Positions 49,561-62,460 are shown, numbered from the stretch's first letter. The stretch: 63,500 nucleotides of DNA from Cristatella mucedo (GCA_009760855.2 WPIO01000035.1:536501-600000); one strand, 5' to 3'. Program-made: numbers and translations. The notes: a model not told the origin generated them from the sequence alone.

Positions 49561-50324
49561 TAATAGCCTAATGATGGCCTGCCAAGGTTATTGAAGTACC
49601 GAATCGGTTTTTAGCTGCCCCTCCTCCTTAAGCTTTCACCCATCTAAGGGCTGCATGCACGCTTACCGTTATGCATGCACCAGGTTGAGACAGTGTACTT
49701 TTGCTTGTTCGAATGACAGATGAAAGACTCTCGTTTTTGTTGTGTTAAAGAGATCAGAGCATGTCAGTGAGTGCCTTTCCTGTCAGCAATGGAGTTAAGA
49801 GCATTGAAGCCGGATGGTCGTTGCTCCGTCGACCGGTGTTCTTCCTTGGTTTCCATGCACATGTCTGGCTGGTGGTTGCCTCCATTGCTCAAGTATCGAG
49901 AGTAGCCGCCAGAAAACTTGCTCGAGTGGGGGATATGGTGGTCTACCATCACTGGCACTGCAGAGCCAAAATTCAAATCTTTTAACGGCTTAGGGGGATT
50001 TAATTTATTCTACCTCTTGTTCAAGGACAGGCGGACATGCGAGTCTGTGGCCTTGTCGCAGCAGCTAGCAGGCAGCTGTTAGTGGGAGACTACCCGGTTA
50101 CTATGATATGGCCGTTGGCTGGTGCTAAGTGTCCGTGGCACGGGGCAGTGCGGACTGTTTCTCAACTAGCACGTCTGCCAACAATTTATATCCGGGTCAT
50201 GGAGTAGAAGCCAACGTTTGCGAGTGAAGTTAGATTTCCCTAATCTGTGAGGACTGATCTGTCGGCCAGCTATCGGTGGAGCATGGGTCCTGATTGCAAA
50301 GAGTGGTTAACAGACTATGCGTTC

Positions 50325-50382
<58 letters not shown>
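50325..50382. repeat. (GT)n microsatellite
   Basis: About 28 GT units with one GTTT interruption. Confidence 0.97.
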
Positions 50383-50385
<3 letters not shown>

Positions 50386-51116
50386 CGCACGATGCTCATG
50401 TGTGTGCATGTCTTTGCATGCCCTTGTCACTAGAACTTTGTGCTTTAGTAGTAGTTGGCATCATTGCTGTGAAAAGATATGCACTCATCAAGGCTGCTTG
50501 CTCTGACAGCACAGGCTGATGTACTGTATGCCGTATTCTACTTCTTGCAATGCTTGTGGGTCAAACTGGCTGTTTTTGCCGTGCATCCAAACGTTGTTCC
50601 TGCAGCCGCTATCCGAATGTTTTAATTCGGTTATTGCTTTGGTCAGACGAGCACGGTTCCACCAAGCGGCTTTGCCAGTGCAGGCTGGCAGGTATGACTG
50701 CTACTGCTGCGCTGCACTGGCTGTGCTGTGGGATAATCTGCTTTTCACGTAGGATTCTGTGCCGACAGCTGATTTGGACTGGTCACCATTCTAAGCAGGA
50801 ACACGAGTGAACTACCGGCTGCAAGTGCTACCGTTGTAAACTAAACATTGCGTAGATTACCAAGTGGTAATTGATTTGCATAGGGGTTTTCTAATGCTTA
50901 GCCTGGCACCAGTAGTGTATACTCTCATCCGAGATTACAGGCTCGCTCATAGTATTAAAAAGGCAGGCCGTAGGGTTGTCTACCGCCACCTCTCTCTCCT
51001 CTCCTCCTACTCCCTTTTCTTTCTTCTACTCTCCTCCCATAATATAATGATCAAGAGGCTCGGTGGCTGTGACAAGCAACTAATTGCGGGCCTAAAAAAT
51101 AAATACAAAATCTTAG

Positions 51117-51275
51117 CTGATGTAACAGCCTCATTTGTACAGTGGCAGAAGAGCATTAGCAGCTATGATCACCACTTGCAGTTATCAGTAAAGGTTTGCC
51201 GTCTTCAGGATTCGAACCCACGACCTCGGTTGGTAAGACTTAGCACCTAACCTCCTGGGCTATCACTGGCCTAAT
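51117..51275 (-). repeat. SINE-A copy
   Basis: On the - strand: 'gcccaggaggttaggtgcta' (A box), 'gtcgtgggttcgaatcctga' (B box), 'caagtggtgatcatagctgc' and 'aatgaggctgttacatcagc'. Confidence 0.82.
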
Positions 51276-51534
51276 CTCTGTGGCCACTTTCAGGCAAGCA
51301 TCGAAGCTCATCAATCCGTCTAAAAGTCAAACTCGTTGCACTGGCAAACTATGTTCACCGTTTTTGAGTTCGTTTTTGTTGCTCTTGTGACAGCTAAGTC
51401 CTTCTCGGGATTACCATTCTTCTGCACCACAGCCAGCATCTGATCAATCATTTATTGAGCCAATGCAATATAGCCGATGCAAATAGCCGGTCTTTGGCAT
51501 GCCTCACCCTGCCCCGACTCCAGGGCCCTAGCCC

Positions 51535-51685
51535 AGGAGTAAGGCGCTTGCACTTCATGACCGAGGTTGTGGGTTTGAGTCCAGAAGCAGACATTCCTTT
51601 ATTTCCTGGTGCAAAGAGTGTGGCTGGCTCAAAAGCTCTTCAGCCGCTATGTAGATGAGGCCGTTGAATCAGGCTAGCCTTTCGA
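51535..51685 (+). repeat. SINE-A copy
   Basis: 'gcccaggagtaaggcgcttg' (A box), 'gaggttgtgggtttgagtcc' (B box) and the end 'atgaggccgttgaatcaggc'. With the neighbour at 51117 the two form an inverted pair about 260 bp apart. Confidence 0.8.
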
Positions 51686-52466
51686 TGGCCGCATGCAAGA
51701 CCCGGCATGACCACTAAGCCACTAGGACTTGGAGCGCTATCACCGTGCGTCGCTTATTTTTACCTGTCCTTAGCTTGTATAATCACACTGATGGCTGCGG
51801 CTGATTCCTTTTTTAGAGGAAATATGACGGGATATAAAGATCTTGTTTATCTTTAAACACCTAGCAAAAAACTGCTTGTGATCTGATGCTACAATCAGTG
51901 AGTGGCTACCTACTCTGGCTCACACCATGGGCAGCCAAACCCTGGGGCTGCAGTGAAACTGTGGCCCCAGTGGTTTTGCTTCTTATCTGATATTGTTAGC
52001 CAGTGTGGATGAGGTAAGGTACTTAGCAGGAGCAGTTGCATAGTGGGAGATAAGGTTGTCTAAGCAAGTTAGCCAAACTGGGTTAGCTGCCATCTGAGCT
52101 TTAGGTGTTCTAGTCATGCTTTGGTAACAAGTTTTTTTGCAGCAACAAACATTTTTATAGCTTCCATATAGAAGCCAAGCTAGGCCAGAAGGTGCTGATA
52201 ATCGAAAAAACTGCTGCTATCTTCTAGTAGGTTGAGCTGGCTATACCAGCGTATCGAGAAACTAGTATGCCAGGAAAAATGACCTGAGCGGCTTCTAGAG
52301 AGCAGCTGCTCTTGATGTTGGCTGAGTCCAAGTGGGTTTTGCATTAGCTGGGTCACTACTGCCTCGACCAACTGATGCCTCTGCATGGATTGTCGTCTAA
52401 AGCTGGTTGGCGCTTGCTGCCTGGCAACAGTGTTTTGACTGGTCACCTGCCACGCTCATCGTGCAG

Positions 52467-52853
52467 GGGGGCGCATCATGTATGGTGAGAGGCGTGAGCC
52501 CAGTTTCTCTCTTTGGCCGACTCGATCAGTGCCATCGGGCATGGCCACTAGCCTCGGCAGTCCGCCATGCATGCAGCCGGCCGTGGCCAGATTGACCGGA
52601 ATCGGTTTGCCGTGCTTAGGTGACCGTCCTTCGGGTGACACAAGCCTCGTTGCATTTCTGGACGTCGTCTCCAATGGATGCGCTGCACCCGAGATGAGCC
52701 AAAAAGGAGGGACGAGAATCAGCGGCCATTCGGCAGGCGATGCCTCATCTACGTCGCCGTCGTCTGTGCCATGCGACGACGACGATGCAGCAGCAGTGGA
52801 CAGCCGTGAAGGAGTTCTAGTCAACGTTTACGTGCCGGACCAGAAGATCCAGG
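52467..52853 (+). CDS. Candidate coding exon of an unidentified + strand gene
   Basis: A GC-rich block starts after an AG at 52466 and ends CAG|GTACTG at 52854. It contains an ATG at 52478 and 125 codons with no stop. The product begins MYGERREPSFSLW, has a Ser/Asp-rich middle (SSVPCDDDDAAAVDSREG) and ends VLVNVYVPDQKIQ, in phase 0. That last piece looks like the first strand of a ubiquitin-like fold, as at the start of FERM or Ras-association domains, but one strand is not enough to name a family. No matching next exon was found up to 63500. The opposite strand is also open over most of this stretch, so chance remains possible. Confidence 0.35.
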
Positions 52854-52919
52854 TACTGCTTGGTGCTGGCACTGATAATGGCAACAGAGAAGCCAGGCCA
52901 TGCTGCAGCAGTTTGGCAC

Positions 52920-52972
52920 CCTTTGCAGCAAATGTAAAGCGTCTAGAAAGAGATTAAGTTCTCTGGGGGCAC
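52920..52972 (+). repeat. LINE-B 3' tail fragment
   Basis: 'gcaaatgtaaagcgtctaga', 'aagagattaagttctctggg' and 'ggcacc' match the LINE-B end in + orientation. Confidence 0.75.
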
Positions 52973-54820
52973 CGCTTGTTCAGGCCACGGGCAGGGAAAT
53001 TGTGCTGCCTGCAGTTCGAGACACTGCAAATGCCTGGCAGATTTGGCCGGGTTCAATCGATTCCTGACTTAGCCACTTAACGCCAGGAAACCTAGCTTAA
53101 GTACTAGATCTTGGTATTTCCTCAGTAAGAGTAGCACTGAATGTACCGAATGCCATGCTTGCTGATGACCAGGTGACATGTCCTCATTTTGGGCTAGTCT
53201 TACCTGGCTTCTTTCACGTTAGGCTTTTGGGGGGCAGAACAAATACGCACTGCTCCAACCCACCTGCCTAGCTTATTGCTGATGGTAAACACAGTTGAAT
53301 AGCTAACAGCATCCACGTCCTTTCCAGAAGAAAACCCTCTGCAGGAAGGGAAGTGGGTCACCTGTGGGGGGGGGCATGTCTTGCTACATCCGGACTCAAA
53401 AAGTATATGCCGATTCACTTTGCTGCCCTTCCCTCCCTGATATTTCGTCCACAGGCTTTTTGCTTGCAGCACAGATGAAAGCTCGGTTCAGATCAGGCTG
53501 TGTTCTAACACCTCTCGTAGGTGTTCGAAATGGCCTTGGTTGGTGATCGAGCAGGCCGCATCATGACGTGGATCTGGAATGCCTGCAAGATGCTTATCAA
53601 TCTTTTCAAGGCAGTCGGGGTAGTATTTTTCTTTCTATCGGCTCTTTCCTTGGCACCGACTTACTGCATTTGGAATTGGCATTTCATTTATGCTGGCCTG
53701 TCAGCATTGGTCACTCTTTTAAGTATCCCACAACTAGCCAACGGCTGAGCCAACGGCTTTTGCCAAGGAAAAGAAAAGGCTGCTTCAGCAAAGTCTTTAG
53801 CTGCCCGAGTGCAAGCGTTATTAGGTTAACGCTGTCCTTCCGGCTAGCATGGCCCGTCGGAGCATGTCCATTCTAGCCATGCTGTTCCGATTTTGTTGAG
53901 CAGCTCCGATACGCGTGGCGATAACTCACCATCGCCAAACATGAGAGAGGATTGGAAGGAATAAGATAATTTGTTTTGGACAAGAAGAGCTAAAGCTTGG
54001 TGCCTACTTCTTCAGAGAGCGCCATGTTTAAAGAGAAAACTCCTTAGTAAACTCTGTAGGGCTTACTGCATCGCATTTATTCGAGTTAACCGTGAGTCAA
54101 AGCGGTCCGCTACAACCCGTGCAGGCCAGTGCATCGGTTGCACGAAGCCAGTGTGTGGTTGTACTTCAAAGAAACCTACTGATTTTCTATCGTCGTTGCT
54201 GGTTGTCCTGTCGAGTGATGTGTCTCAAACCCCTCAGACTCTTGTACTCTTCAAGGGTAGCATTGATGGATGACTTGTTTGTAATAATCTTGCTTCGTTG
54301 TCTTGGCGATAGGACCCCATTTCACACATCGATAGGACCCCATTTCACACACTGAAATCCTTTGCAACTTCATGCGCTACTTGTACAGTATATTCGAGCA
54401 CGTGTCATCCATTGGTAGCTTATTATTATTATTAGCATGGATCAGAACTGACTTTCTCCTTCCTAAATTAGCTAAAAGTCAGCAGCAGCCACCACGAGGT
54501 AGCTCGAAGATTACCTTGGGGCCGAGGTCAGATCACTTATCAGTAGCTCCAATGAGCAACTTCTTGCAGCATTCAGGAAAGTACTGTCTGCTGCAACAGA
54601 CCCGGCTGTTTAGATCGGCTTATCGGCCAGTATGCTTCCACGCGAAGTGGGAATGAAGCTATCACCTCATAGGTCACTCGTAGGTCGCATAGTCTTTTTG
54701 TCTGTGCAGATTGCAGTTGAGGCCGGCTCGAGCTTCGTGAGGCCCCAGCACCCTCGACTGCAATTGGAAGGCTGTACGCTCATGCCGACTGGCTAGCAGA
54801 TTGCAGGACTCATCTCGAAG
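52973..54820. other. No supported gene
   Basis: A frame after an AG at 53520 (VFEMALVGDRAGRIM) has an exon-like start but no family match and no clear donor. Near 54300-54352 a 23-bp unit containing 'gataggaccccatttcacac' is duplicated in tandem. Confidence 0.4.
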
Positions 54821-54824
54821 GCAT

Positions 54825-55060
54825 AATAATAATAACAGTAATAATAGTAACAATACATTTGTATAGCGCCCTCAGAGAACCTAATCTCTCTTCAGGCACT
54901 TAACATTTGCTGCAAAGGAAGCATGATCGAATGATTAATGATAGTATGCTCAATGTCAACAAGCATAACGTTGTTAGAGGCACAGGGTCAGCATGCAAAT
55001 TTCGTTAGTGGCAGCATGCACGAAGCTTCAGCACGAATAAGCCCACAAAAGGACGAATCA
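54825..55060 (-). mobile_element. LINE-B 3' end
   Basis: An imperfect AAT tract, 'tagcgccctcagagaaccta', 'atctctcttcaggcact', 'catttgctgcaaa' and 'cagggtcagcatgcaaat' match the copy at 37718. Confidence 0.82.
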
Positions 55061-55374
55061 CATGGACCCACTAAAGGCTGTGATAAATAGATGCCATTTT
55101 TTTAGCGTAGTCATGGTAGTGCCAGCCAGCTAATTAGGCACTCTGACAGAATCTGCATTGCTAGCTCTCTGTTCATAAAACCAGCCCTTCTTGAGCGGGC
55201 CTGCTATAAAAACTTGGCTTCAGTTTTGCCGCTACTGCATGTCCTGCACACACATGGAGGCATCGGTGTTATGGCTCGGCAAGCAGACACAAAATGCGTT
55301 TTGTAGTGAGCTCCATATTGTGTACTAGTCCACCCACAGGCTTACACACGTGTCGTGCTGGCTGGCATAGCCAA

Positions 55375-57440
55375 TGTAATGTAATGTATCTCCGTCTGTA
55401 ACTCCACCAAGCCATGAAGACTATGTGGGTGTTACGAAGGAGAGTTTTGTATAGCACACTCACAGTCTAAGCGGCTTTCTGTATGCATTTGGTAGCCAAC
55501 AGACCGTCTTATGCAACAAAGAGAAAGTGGGAAGCATAGCACAGTCAGGAGAGCAGTTGAGGTAGTGAGTAGCATGGAAGTAGCAGCTCAGGATCGCTGA
55601 AAAGGATGTGCCATAGTCGGCAGCAGGAGAGTAGTTGTCGTTGCGTAAGAATTGTGGAAGAAAGTTCCACAGTCTAGGACATGCAGAGCTAAAGCTTCTG
55701 TCGCCAATGGTCTTTAAGCTGAGGAATGGAACAGCTAAGTTATTGTCCACACAGGACCTGAGGACGCAAAGAGGCTGCACGTGGTGCAGCAGTTTTGCTA
55801 GGTACGAAAGAGCCAAGCCGTAGCGGGCCTTGTGGGTCAGCGTAAGAACTTTGCTCCGTTGCTCAACCGGCATCCATCCTAGCTCTTTTATCAAAAATGA
55901 CACGTGCTCAGACCTCTGGGGCTTGAACACTAGTGTTGCAGCCATATTATTAGTCAGCTGCAGTGGCCTCGTTGCTTTCTTTGGTAGCCCAGCCAAAGGG
56001 AATTACAATAATCAAGCCGAGACAGAACTAAGCAGCTAGTTAAATTTTTTGCAAGCCACTGTGGAAGACAGTCCCTAATCTTGGATAGTGATCTGACGCA
56101 ATGGCTAGCTGTAGAAGCAGTCTTATGAATGAAGCTTTTAAAATTGAGGCAGCTGTCGAAAACGACACCTAAATTTCGAGCACGTGGTGATGGTAGCACA
56201 ACAGCATCACCTGTTACAAGAGCAAAGCCTTTTAATCCAGCCACCGGCTTAGGGTGTCCTATGAACAACTGTTCGGTTTTATCGTCATTTAATTTCAAGA
56301 AGTTTTCCGACATCCAGGATCGAATATCGGCAAGGCAAGTATTCAGTTTCACAGTTGCTGCAGCAGATTCCGACGGTTTGAATGACAAATACAGCTGAGT
56401 ATCGTAAGCATAAAAGTGATATCCTATTCCAAGGGCCTTAATCACTTTTCCCAGAGGTTGAGTATAAATGGAGAACAGCAAGAGGCCGAGTAGGGACCCT
56501 TGAGGGACTCCAGGTGACCGGTCTCGTGTGTGAGACCTGACCCCCACACGACACCGATTGAACACGGTCAGACAAATACAATTGAAACCAAGCCAGTGCC
56601 TCCCCTTCCAGACCGATCATTGTGCTCAATCGTTCATGTAGAACAACGTGATCAATGGTGTCGAAGGCAGCTGACAGATCTAGCAGAGCTAGGGCAGTGA
56701 CATTCCCGGCTTTGTTGCCATGTAGAACGTCATTGTTAACACGTAGGAGAGCAGTTTCAGTGGAGTGCTGCCTCTTGAACCCTGGTTTAAATGTTCTGAC
56801 ATTTCATTCCTTTCAATATGTTCAACCAGCTGCTTAGCAACAATTTTTTCAAGAATCTTTGACAAGAAAGGAAGAAGGGAAACTGGGCGATAATTTGCAA
56901 GAACCTCAGTGTCTAGCCCAGGCTTCTTAAGAATGGGTCTAATGATTGCTGATTTGAAGGGCTTGGGGATGACCCCTTTTTCCAAAGAAGCATTAAAAAT
57001 CTCGGTTATGGCAGGGCTAAATTGGTCTGCCAGTGAAGACCACAGAGATGATGGTATAGGGTCTTCAGGAGACGAGCTCTTTTTGCTTGACCTTATTAAG
57101 GTAGCCACATCGCATGCAGAAACCTCGGAAAACCTTTTAAGGAAGGTCATAGGTTGTGATTGCACAACTGCTTTAGTTGGAGTAGCTTTATGGATGCAGT
57201 AATGTGCTCAATTTTTTCAGTAAAGAAGCCTGAAAACTTTTCAGCTGAGCCCTTAATATCTGGGGAGTCAGATCTCCCACCATTGGCCAAGTAAAATGGC
57301 CTGTAAATGGTTTACTGTCTTATAAATCTGTTTAGGGTCCGATTGGCAGGAATTCAGTTTTCGAGTGAAACGAGAAGCCCTGGCTTTTTTAAGCTTCCGG
57401 GTGTAAACTCGAAGGAAGTCTTTGAAATTGACTAGTAATG
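55375..57440 (-). mobile_element. LINE-A, CR1/L2-like retrotransposon, 5'-truncated and decayed
   Basis: This is the longest LINE in the window, read on the - strand. A linker before RT (KIYKTVNHL-like, near 57330) is followed by [97 protein letters not shown] and DYCNSLWLG, the usual RT order. The motif normally reading A/ADD has lost its first aspartate (AYD), and frames change near 56790, 56530 and 55970. It ends with the gagttac...ATTAC tail at 55375. Everything 5' of about 57440 is unrelated, so it is 5'-truncated as usual for LINEs. Confidence 0.92.
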
Positions 57441-57899
57441 TGCATTCCCATATGAAATAGGCAGTGACGTTTACTCGCAGGCTAATGTGGAGGAGAAAGA
57501 AAACGACAAGAGAACGTGAGAGAAAGGAGTGGCAAGGTGACAGAGAGGAAGTAAGTGGAGCAAAAAAAAACAATAGTGGACGACTGGCTGTGTGTCGGCT
57601 GTGGCTGCCTGAATTGCGTTTCGGCACCCATGTATTATTATGTTCTATTCACTGTTTGGCTTTGCTGAGCTTCATATGAGCAATGCCGGATGGAATGTGA
57701 GAGCAGTGGGAAGGCCAGGGGGTAGGCAGGGGGCCAATTGCCCCCTTCCTAGAGTGAAGAGGGCATCGACCTGGGCTCCACCACCTTCCCCCCTATATCG
57801 GGCAGGAGCAGGGGCACGGGCAGTCAAGTAGGGGCAGCCTACGTTCAATCGATGAGCAACCGCCAGTGCCCGTTGAATAAACATATAAGGCAGTGATAA

Positions 57900-58000
57900 T
57901 GCAATTGCTTTTCACGACCTCAGTCCCCAAGGTCGTGGGTTCGAATCCTGCGCTGGGAGATTCTTTCGGCTAAGGAAAATTGCCGAAATCAGGGCCTGCT
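57900..58000 (+). repeat. SINE-A head fragment
   Basis: 'cttttcacgacctcagtccc' and 'aggtcgtgggttcgaatcct' match the head of the copy at 15108. The 3' body is not recognisable. Confidence 0.6.
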
Positions 58001-58079
58001 TAAAAAGGAGTACAACAGCCAAACTAGTTAATTCGTTTGTGACTAGCATCTAGCTTACGGCAATTTGCTTTATTAGAGA

Positions 58080-58420
58080 ATTCCTAATCGTCTGAAACTG
58101 GAGCAAAACTAATCAGATTGGCTGCTCTGTCCTCAACGAAGCAGCAGCCACATTCTGCCACTTCTGTCTGACTTCACTGGCTCCCTATCAAGCTTCGAAT
58201 CGACTTAAGGATCATCTGTCCGGCCTACAGGTCAGTTCACTCGCTCGCACCAGCCTAACTATCCGACCTCATCGTACCTCGAGTATGCTCTCGCAGAACA
58301 AATTCATCACCAACTGCTCATCTCGTGTCCCTAAATTGAAATACTTGAGGGTTTGGGCCTTCAGTTCATATGTACCGAAAATCGGGAACTAGCTTCTCTG
58401 TTTAATCAGCTAGTATTTTT
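58080..58420 (+). mobile_element. LINE-C fragment (third non-LTR family)
   Basis: The + strand, over changing frames, resembles the C-terminal end of another LINE: 'atcagattggctgctctgtc' (QNSAARL-like), 'cactggctccctatcaagct' (HWLPIK-like), 'tatccgacctcatcgtacct' (LSDLI.P-like) and 'tcatctcgtgtccctaaatt' (LVSP.LK-like). It is not alignable with LINE-A at the DNA level by eye. Confidence 0.65.
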
Positions 58421-59384
58421 TATGACCGTGAGCTATAGATTTTCAGTACTTGCAGCCCTTGCCACGTAAATGAAAATCCTGGCTCTGCTCATGCAAGTCC
58501 CATGAAATGCTTGTAGAGGGAAGAATCCTGGCGTGGGTGTGTGTGTGTGTGAGTGCATCTGTATTCACGTCTTGTCGCTCATGAAGAACGAGTTGCAGTT
58601 TTTTTCGTGGATTAGCAACGGCTTTAAATGGAAGCAATTGACTCATACCCCAAAGCTGTGAATAACAAACAAAATAGCAATTGATTCGATGCCACAGACA
58701 CGACAGCTGCATTTTTTACCTCTTTGGGTACGGCTTTAATTTTTGTGCCCTTCTCGGTTTACATTCCATGGTTGGAGGGGGGCTCTGTGCACGGAGAACT
58801 GCTGTCGATGAACGGCCATAAGCCTCAGCCCTTAGTGCTAGGAGACAGTGAAGCACTTTCCCGACAGACCAGACAATGTGGCTTCGATTACAATTTCTGG
58901 TTTCTTTTTTGTAACAACTTGCAATGAACTTACCCTGGGTGTGCCGAAGGGCTTGCTGATGGTCGGTCTCTGACCTGATCTATTATCATTGAGATGGTGT
59001 TCTGGGCAGCCCGTTAATTAGTCATCTTATGATTATCCGGCAGGGACTACTTTTGGTCCTTCCTTGGCTTAATCATGGGTGTATCTATCAAGGTCTTTGT
59101 TCAATTAATGCATCATTTAAAATACCCAGCTTGGCAGTCTCAGCATGCACAGTAATGCCACGGTAATGCACTGGGACCACGTGGCTCATTCAATCGAGTG
59201 CCACTACTGAGTCCACATGCAGTCGAAGAGCATCAGCTTCGATACAGTCTGGTCTTTTAAGCTAACCTCTTATGATGATATGAGAAGCATGTCAGTCACA
59301 TGGTCATGGTTGTTGTTTTAGCCTGTTTTCTGTGCTTCGATGCACTACTGCTATTATGCCTGCACAGTAAATGGCCACTTGGAA

Positions 59385-59665
59385 TGTAATGTATCTCCGT
59401 CTGTAACTCCACAAAGTCATAAAGACCATGTGGATGTTACGCGGGAGAGTTTTGTGTAGCGCACTCGCAGCCTAAGCGGCTTTCGGCACGCATTCGGTAG
59501 TCAACAGACTTCGTCTCACGCAACATAGAGAAGGTGGGAAGCACAGCAGAGTCAGGAGAGCAGTTGAGGTAGTGAGTAGCACGGAAGTAGCAGCTCAGAA
59601 CCGCTGAAAAGGATGAGCCATAGTCGGCAGTAGGAGAGTAGTTGTCGTTGAGTAAGAATGCAAGC
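59385..59665 (-). mobile_element. LINE-A 3' end
   Basis: Read on the - strand: LNDNYSPTADYGSSFSAVL at the end of the ORF, then 'agacgaagtctgttgactac' and 'gagttacagacggagataca' into ATTAC. Confidence 0.9.
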
Positions 59666-59944
59666 ACTTGGGAAAGTCATAAGTGTATTAGTACCTCGTG
59701 TTAGTACTGTCGGGCCCATTTGATGTTACAGTGCACTGCATGTGATAAAGGCGTCTGCCCAGATTGCAGTCGAGGGTTTGACTCACTCCTGATAGGACTC
59801 GTTTTTTATTCATTTTATTCCCGATCTGGGTTTTCTTCCTTCCGAAATGTACACGGGCGCTCGATTTTGATCTCTTTAGAAGCTCTAGGGTGTGGCGCCT
59901 TACTTTGTCGCCAGCAACCACTGATTTGTGCCCACTGTTCTTAG

Positions 59945-61640
59945 CTAGGATCCAACCTAATGGAACATAATCGTGACTAGTTTTTCACTTGTCATATTCT
60001 TACAACTAAACTCGGGGTGGTCCAACAGGGTTTGTTTGTGCAAAGAAAATAGCCATTTCAAAGCTACTTTCTACGAACTTTGACAGCAGTGCATTGGAAT
60101 TTGTGGAACCAGCCGTTGCTGATGAGCAAGCCCATAATATGTGGCACCTTCCTTCTCTTGCTCAAGGAAAAGTGCCCTGGAGATTCTTCGGCATATGCCA
60201 CGCAGTCCTATATCCTATTCGCATTTACCCAGTGAGTCGGCTAGCAATGTGCTGCTGATGCCAGCATGCCGACGTAGAGTGTCCCACAGGTTACGGCTCA
60301 TGGGAGGACTGCCGGTTGCACGATCAACTTCCAGATTCCAGTCCATCTGCTGGGAAGAATTGCTGTAAGCCACACCTATCGTTACTTGCTCAGTGATGGC
60401 TATGAGATATGACTTGACTTGTAAAGCTCCAGAAGTAAGATCGTGATTATGAAAAACAAGGCAGACTTCCACCTCAGGCTGCGATTTCTAGCGGCTTAAA
60501 CAATCGGCAGAAATGTGCCGGCGCCAGGTTGGATAAGTGGAGGTAATTGTTGCTGCCCAGTTTACAGTTCACCTAGTAGAGCAGGTGAAGGCAGTGCTCT
60601 TATCTTGACTTTGGAACCGGTTGTTTATTCTGCTTGTGACTATGTGGCTGTTGCTGCCAGAGTTGACTTGGTAGCATCAGTTGCACCTGCTGTGGGTAAT
60701 TGGTTTGGCCTTTGTGGGCTGGCCGCCCTATGCTAACATTGCATTACAGTTGAAAGGCGTTTGGGAAGACTTGTTGCAATTTGAGGGAGCGGGAATTATT
60801 CTTCGAGAGGTGAGACTGGGAACGTACCACACTAAAGTTTAAATGTATGGAATCACTCACGTGCGCCCGCACAGATGCTAAACCTCAGGACTACCTGCTG
60901 GATCATTTCGTTCATAAAAAAAGACAAGAAAGTTATCAGCAGCTAGAGACAGTCCTTTAGTATGATGGTATTTGTGTGGCTGTCTCTGTGACTGTGTCTG
61001 CCAACTTCTCGATTTATTAGGTAGCTCTCTCTGTTAAAACCTCTTCCTTTGAACACAATGGCACACTTGGCCCTCCCGTTCATATGCTCACGAGAGAGCC
61101 CGGTAAGTCTCAGGGAACTGCAATACTGCTGCTGCAAAATATTGCCATAGCTTGGCTCTGCTTATAGAGAAGTACTGAAAAGTGATAGTAGGTGCTTTCC
61201 ACTTCTCGAGTTCAATGTTTCCACGCTGAGGGTGAGACTGCATTCAGCTTAGAGACGACCGTTACTATTCCGGAGAAATGAATGTAGTAACATGTAGTAG
61301 CTGATCACATTTCTTTCTCAAAGAGCGTCTCACCGCCTGTGGACTCGCTTTGCTGTGTCATAGTAGTTCCGTCACTGAAAACAACTCTGCGCCGACTTGC
61401 CGTGTGCTGCAAGCGTGCCGTCTTGCGGTGTGCTCGACTTTCTCACTTTAATTAGTAGAGATGAATTCCCACCGAAATCTTTTGCAAGGGGTCTGTAGAG
61501 AGTATGCTTGTGCCTTGTAGAGAGTTCGTTTTAGAATTTTTTCTTGAACGTATTGGGAAATATTGTGCACATAGAGAGGATGAGCACACATAAGCTCTAC
61601 TGGAGGTTGCTTTGTAATATATGGTTGCAACTCCTTGCAA
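59945..61640. other. No supported gene
   Basis: No repeat family or coding exon recognised. Frames near 60141 and 60515 are short and unmatched. Confidence 0.45.
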
Positions 61641-61659
61641 AAGAAGCATTGGCCAATAG

Positions 61660-62460
61660 CTAATGAAGAGCAAGGTATCCCGCTTAAGCAAGCAGACAAA
61701 ACCGCACAGTTATCATGCTTAGACAAGCACACAAAAGCATGCTAAAGACTTGCTGCCGCTGGTGATTAAGACCCCGATTAGTTACAATCAGGCAATCATT
61801 CGTAGGTAAGAGCAGCACACAGGAAGACAGACTAGTCCACTGGGGCGCTATACAAAAGCCAGTGCACTCTTGCCCTTAGTTGCCATTTACGTAGTTTTGC
61901 ATTGCATGACCACGCGAAAGGACGATTCGCTCCGACAGAAAAAAGGCTTTGTGGAACAGGTAGGTTTTCAGCTCCTTTCTGTTTGTCGTCAAGTCATGGG
62001 ATGATGTGATATCAGTCGGTAGTGAGTTCCAAGCCTTGGGAGCATAGTAACTGAAGGCACGGTTTCTGAGAGATTTCGAAGTCAGCCGGGGGCAATGCGA
62101 GTAATCGACCAGAGTGGAGAAGAGCGGCTGGTTCGACAGGACGTCTGATGTGAAGCGAATTCAGATTGGCAGGTCTGAGGAGCGAGAGGATGGAGGGACC
62201 TAAAGGCTAGTGATCGAATGTTGAAGTCGATGCGCTGCTTGATAGGTATCAAGTGCCAATTAGTGAGCAGTGGTGCAATGGGGCAGTTTCAATGTTTACA
62301 CAGACAAGCCTCTTTGCTTAATGTTGTGCCAATTGTTAGCGTGTTATTGCACGGGCAGGAATATGTAAAGGTAGTGAGTCACCAAAGTCAAGTCGGAATG
62401 TTGATTGTCGGCAAATTTCCTTAAACTGTGTGACGATAACACGGAACTGCTACTCTATAG
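61660..62460 (-). mobile_element. LINE-B fragment
   Basis: Co-linear with 29130-29880 (shared words 'gcaaggtatcccgctta'/'gcaaggcatcctgctta', 'ggggcgctatacaa', 'ttgggagcat', 'gtgagcagtggtgcaatg'). It is the same region of the same LINE family, in - orientation and with broken frames. Confidence 0.82.
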
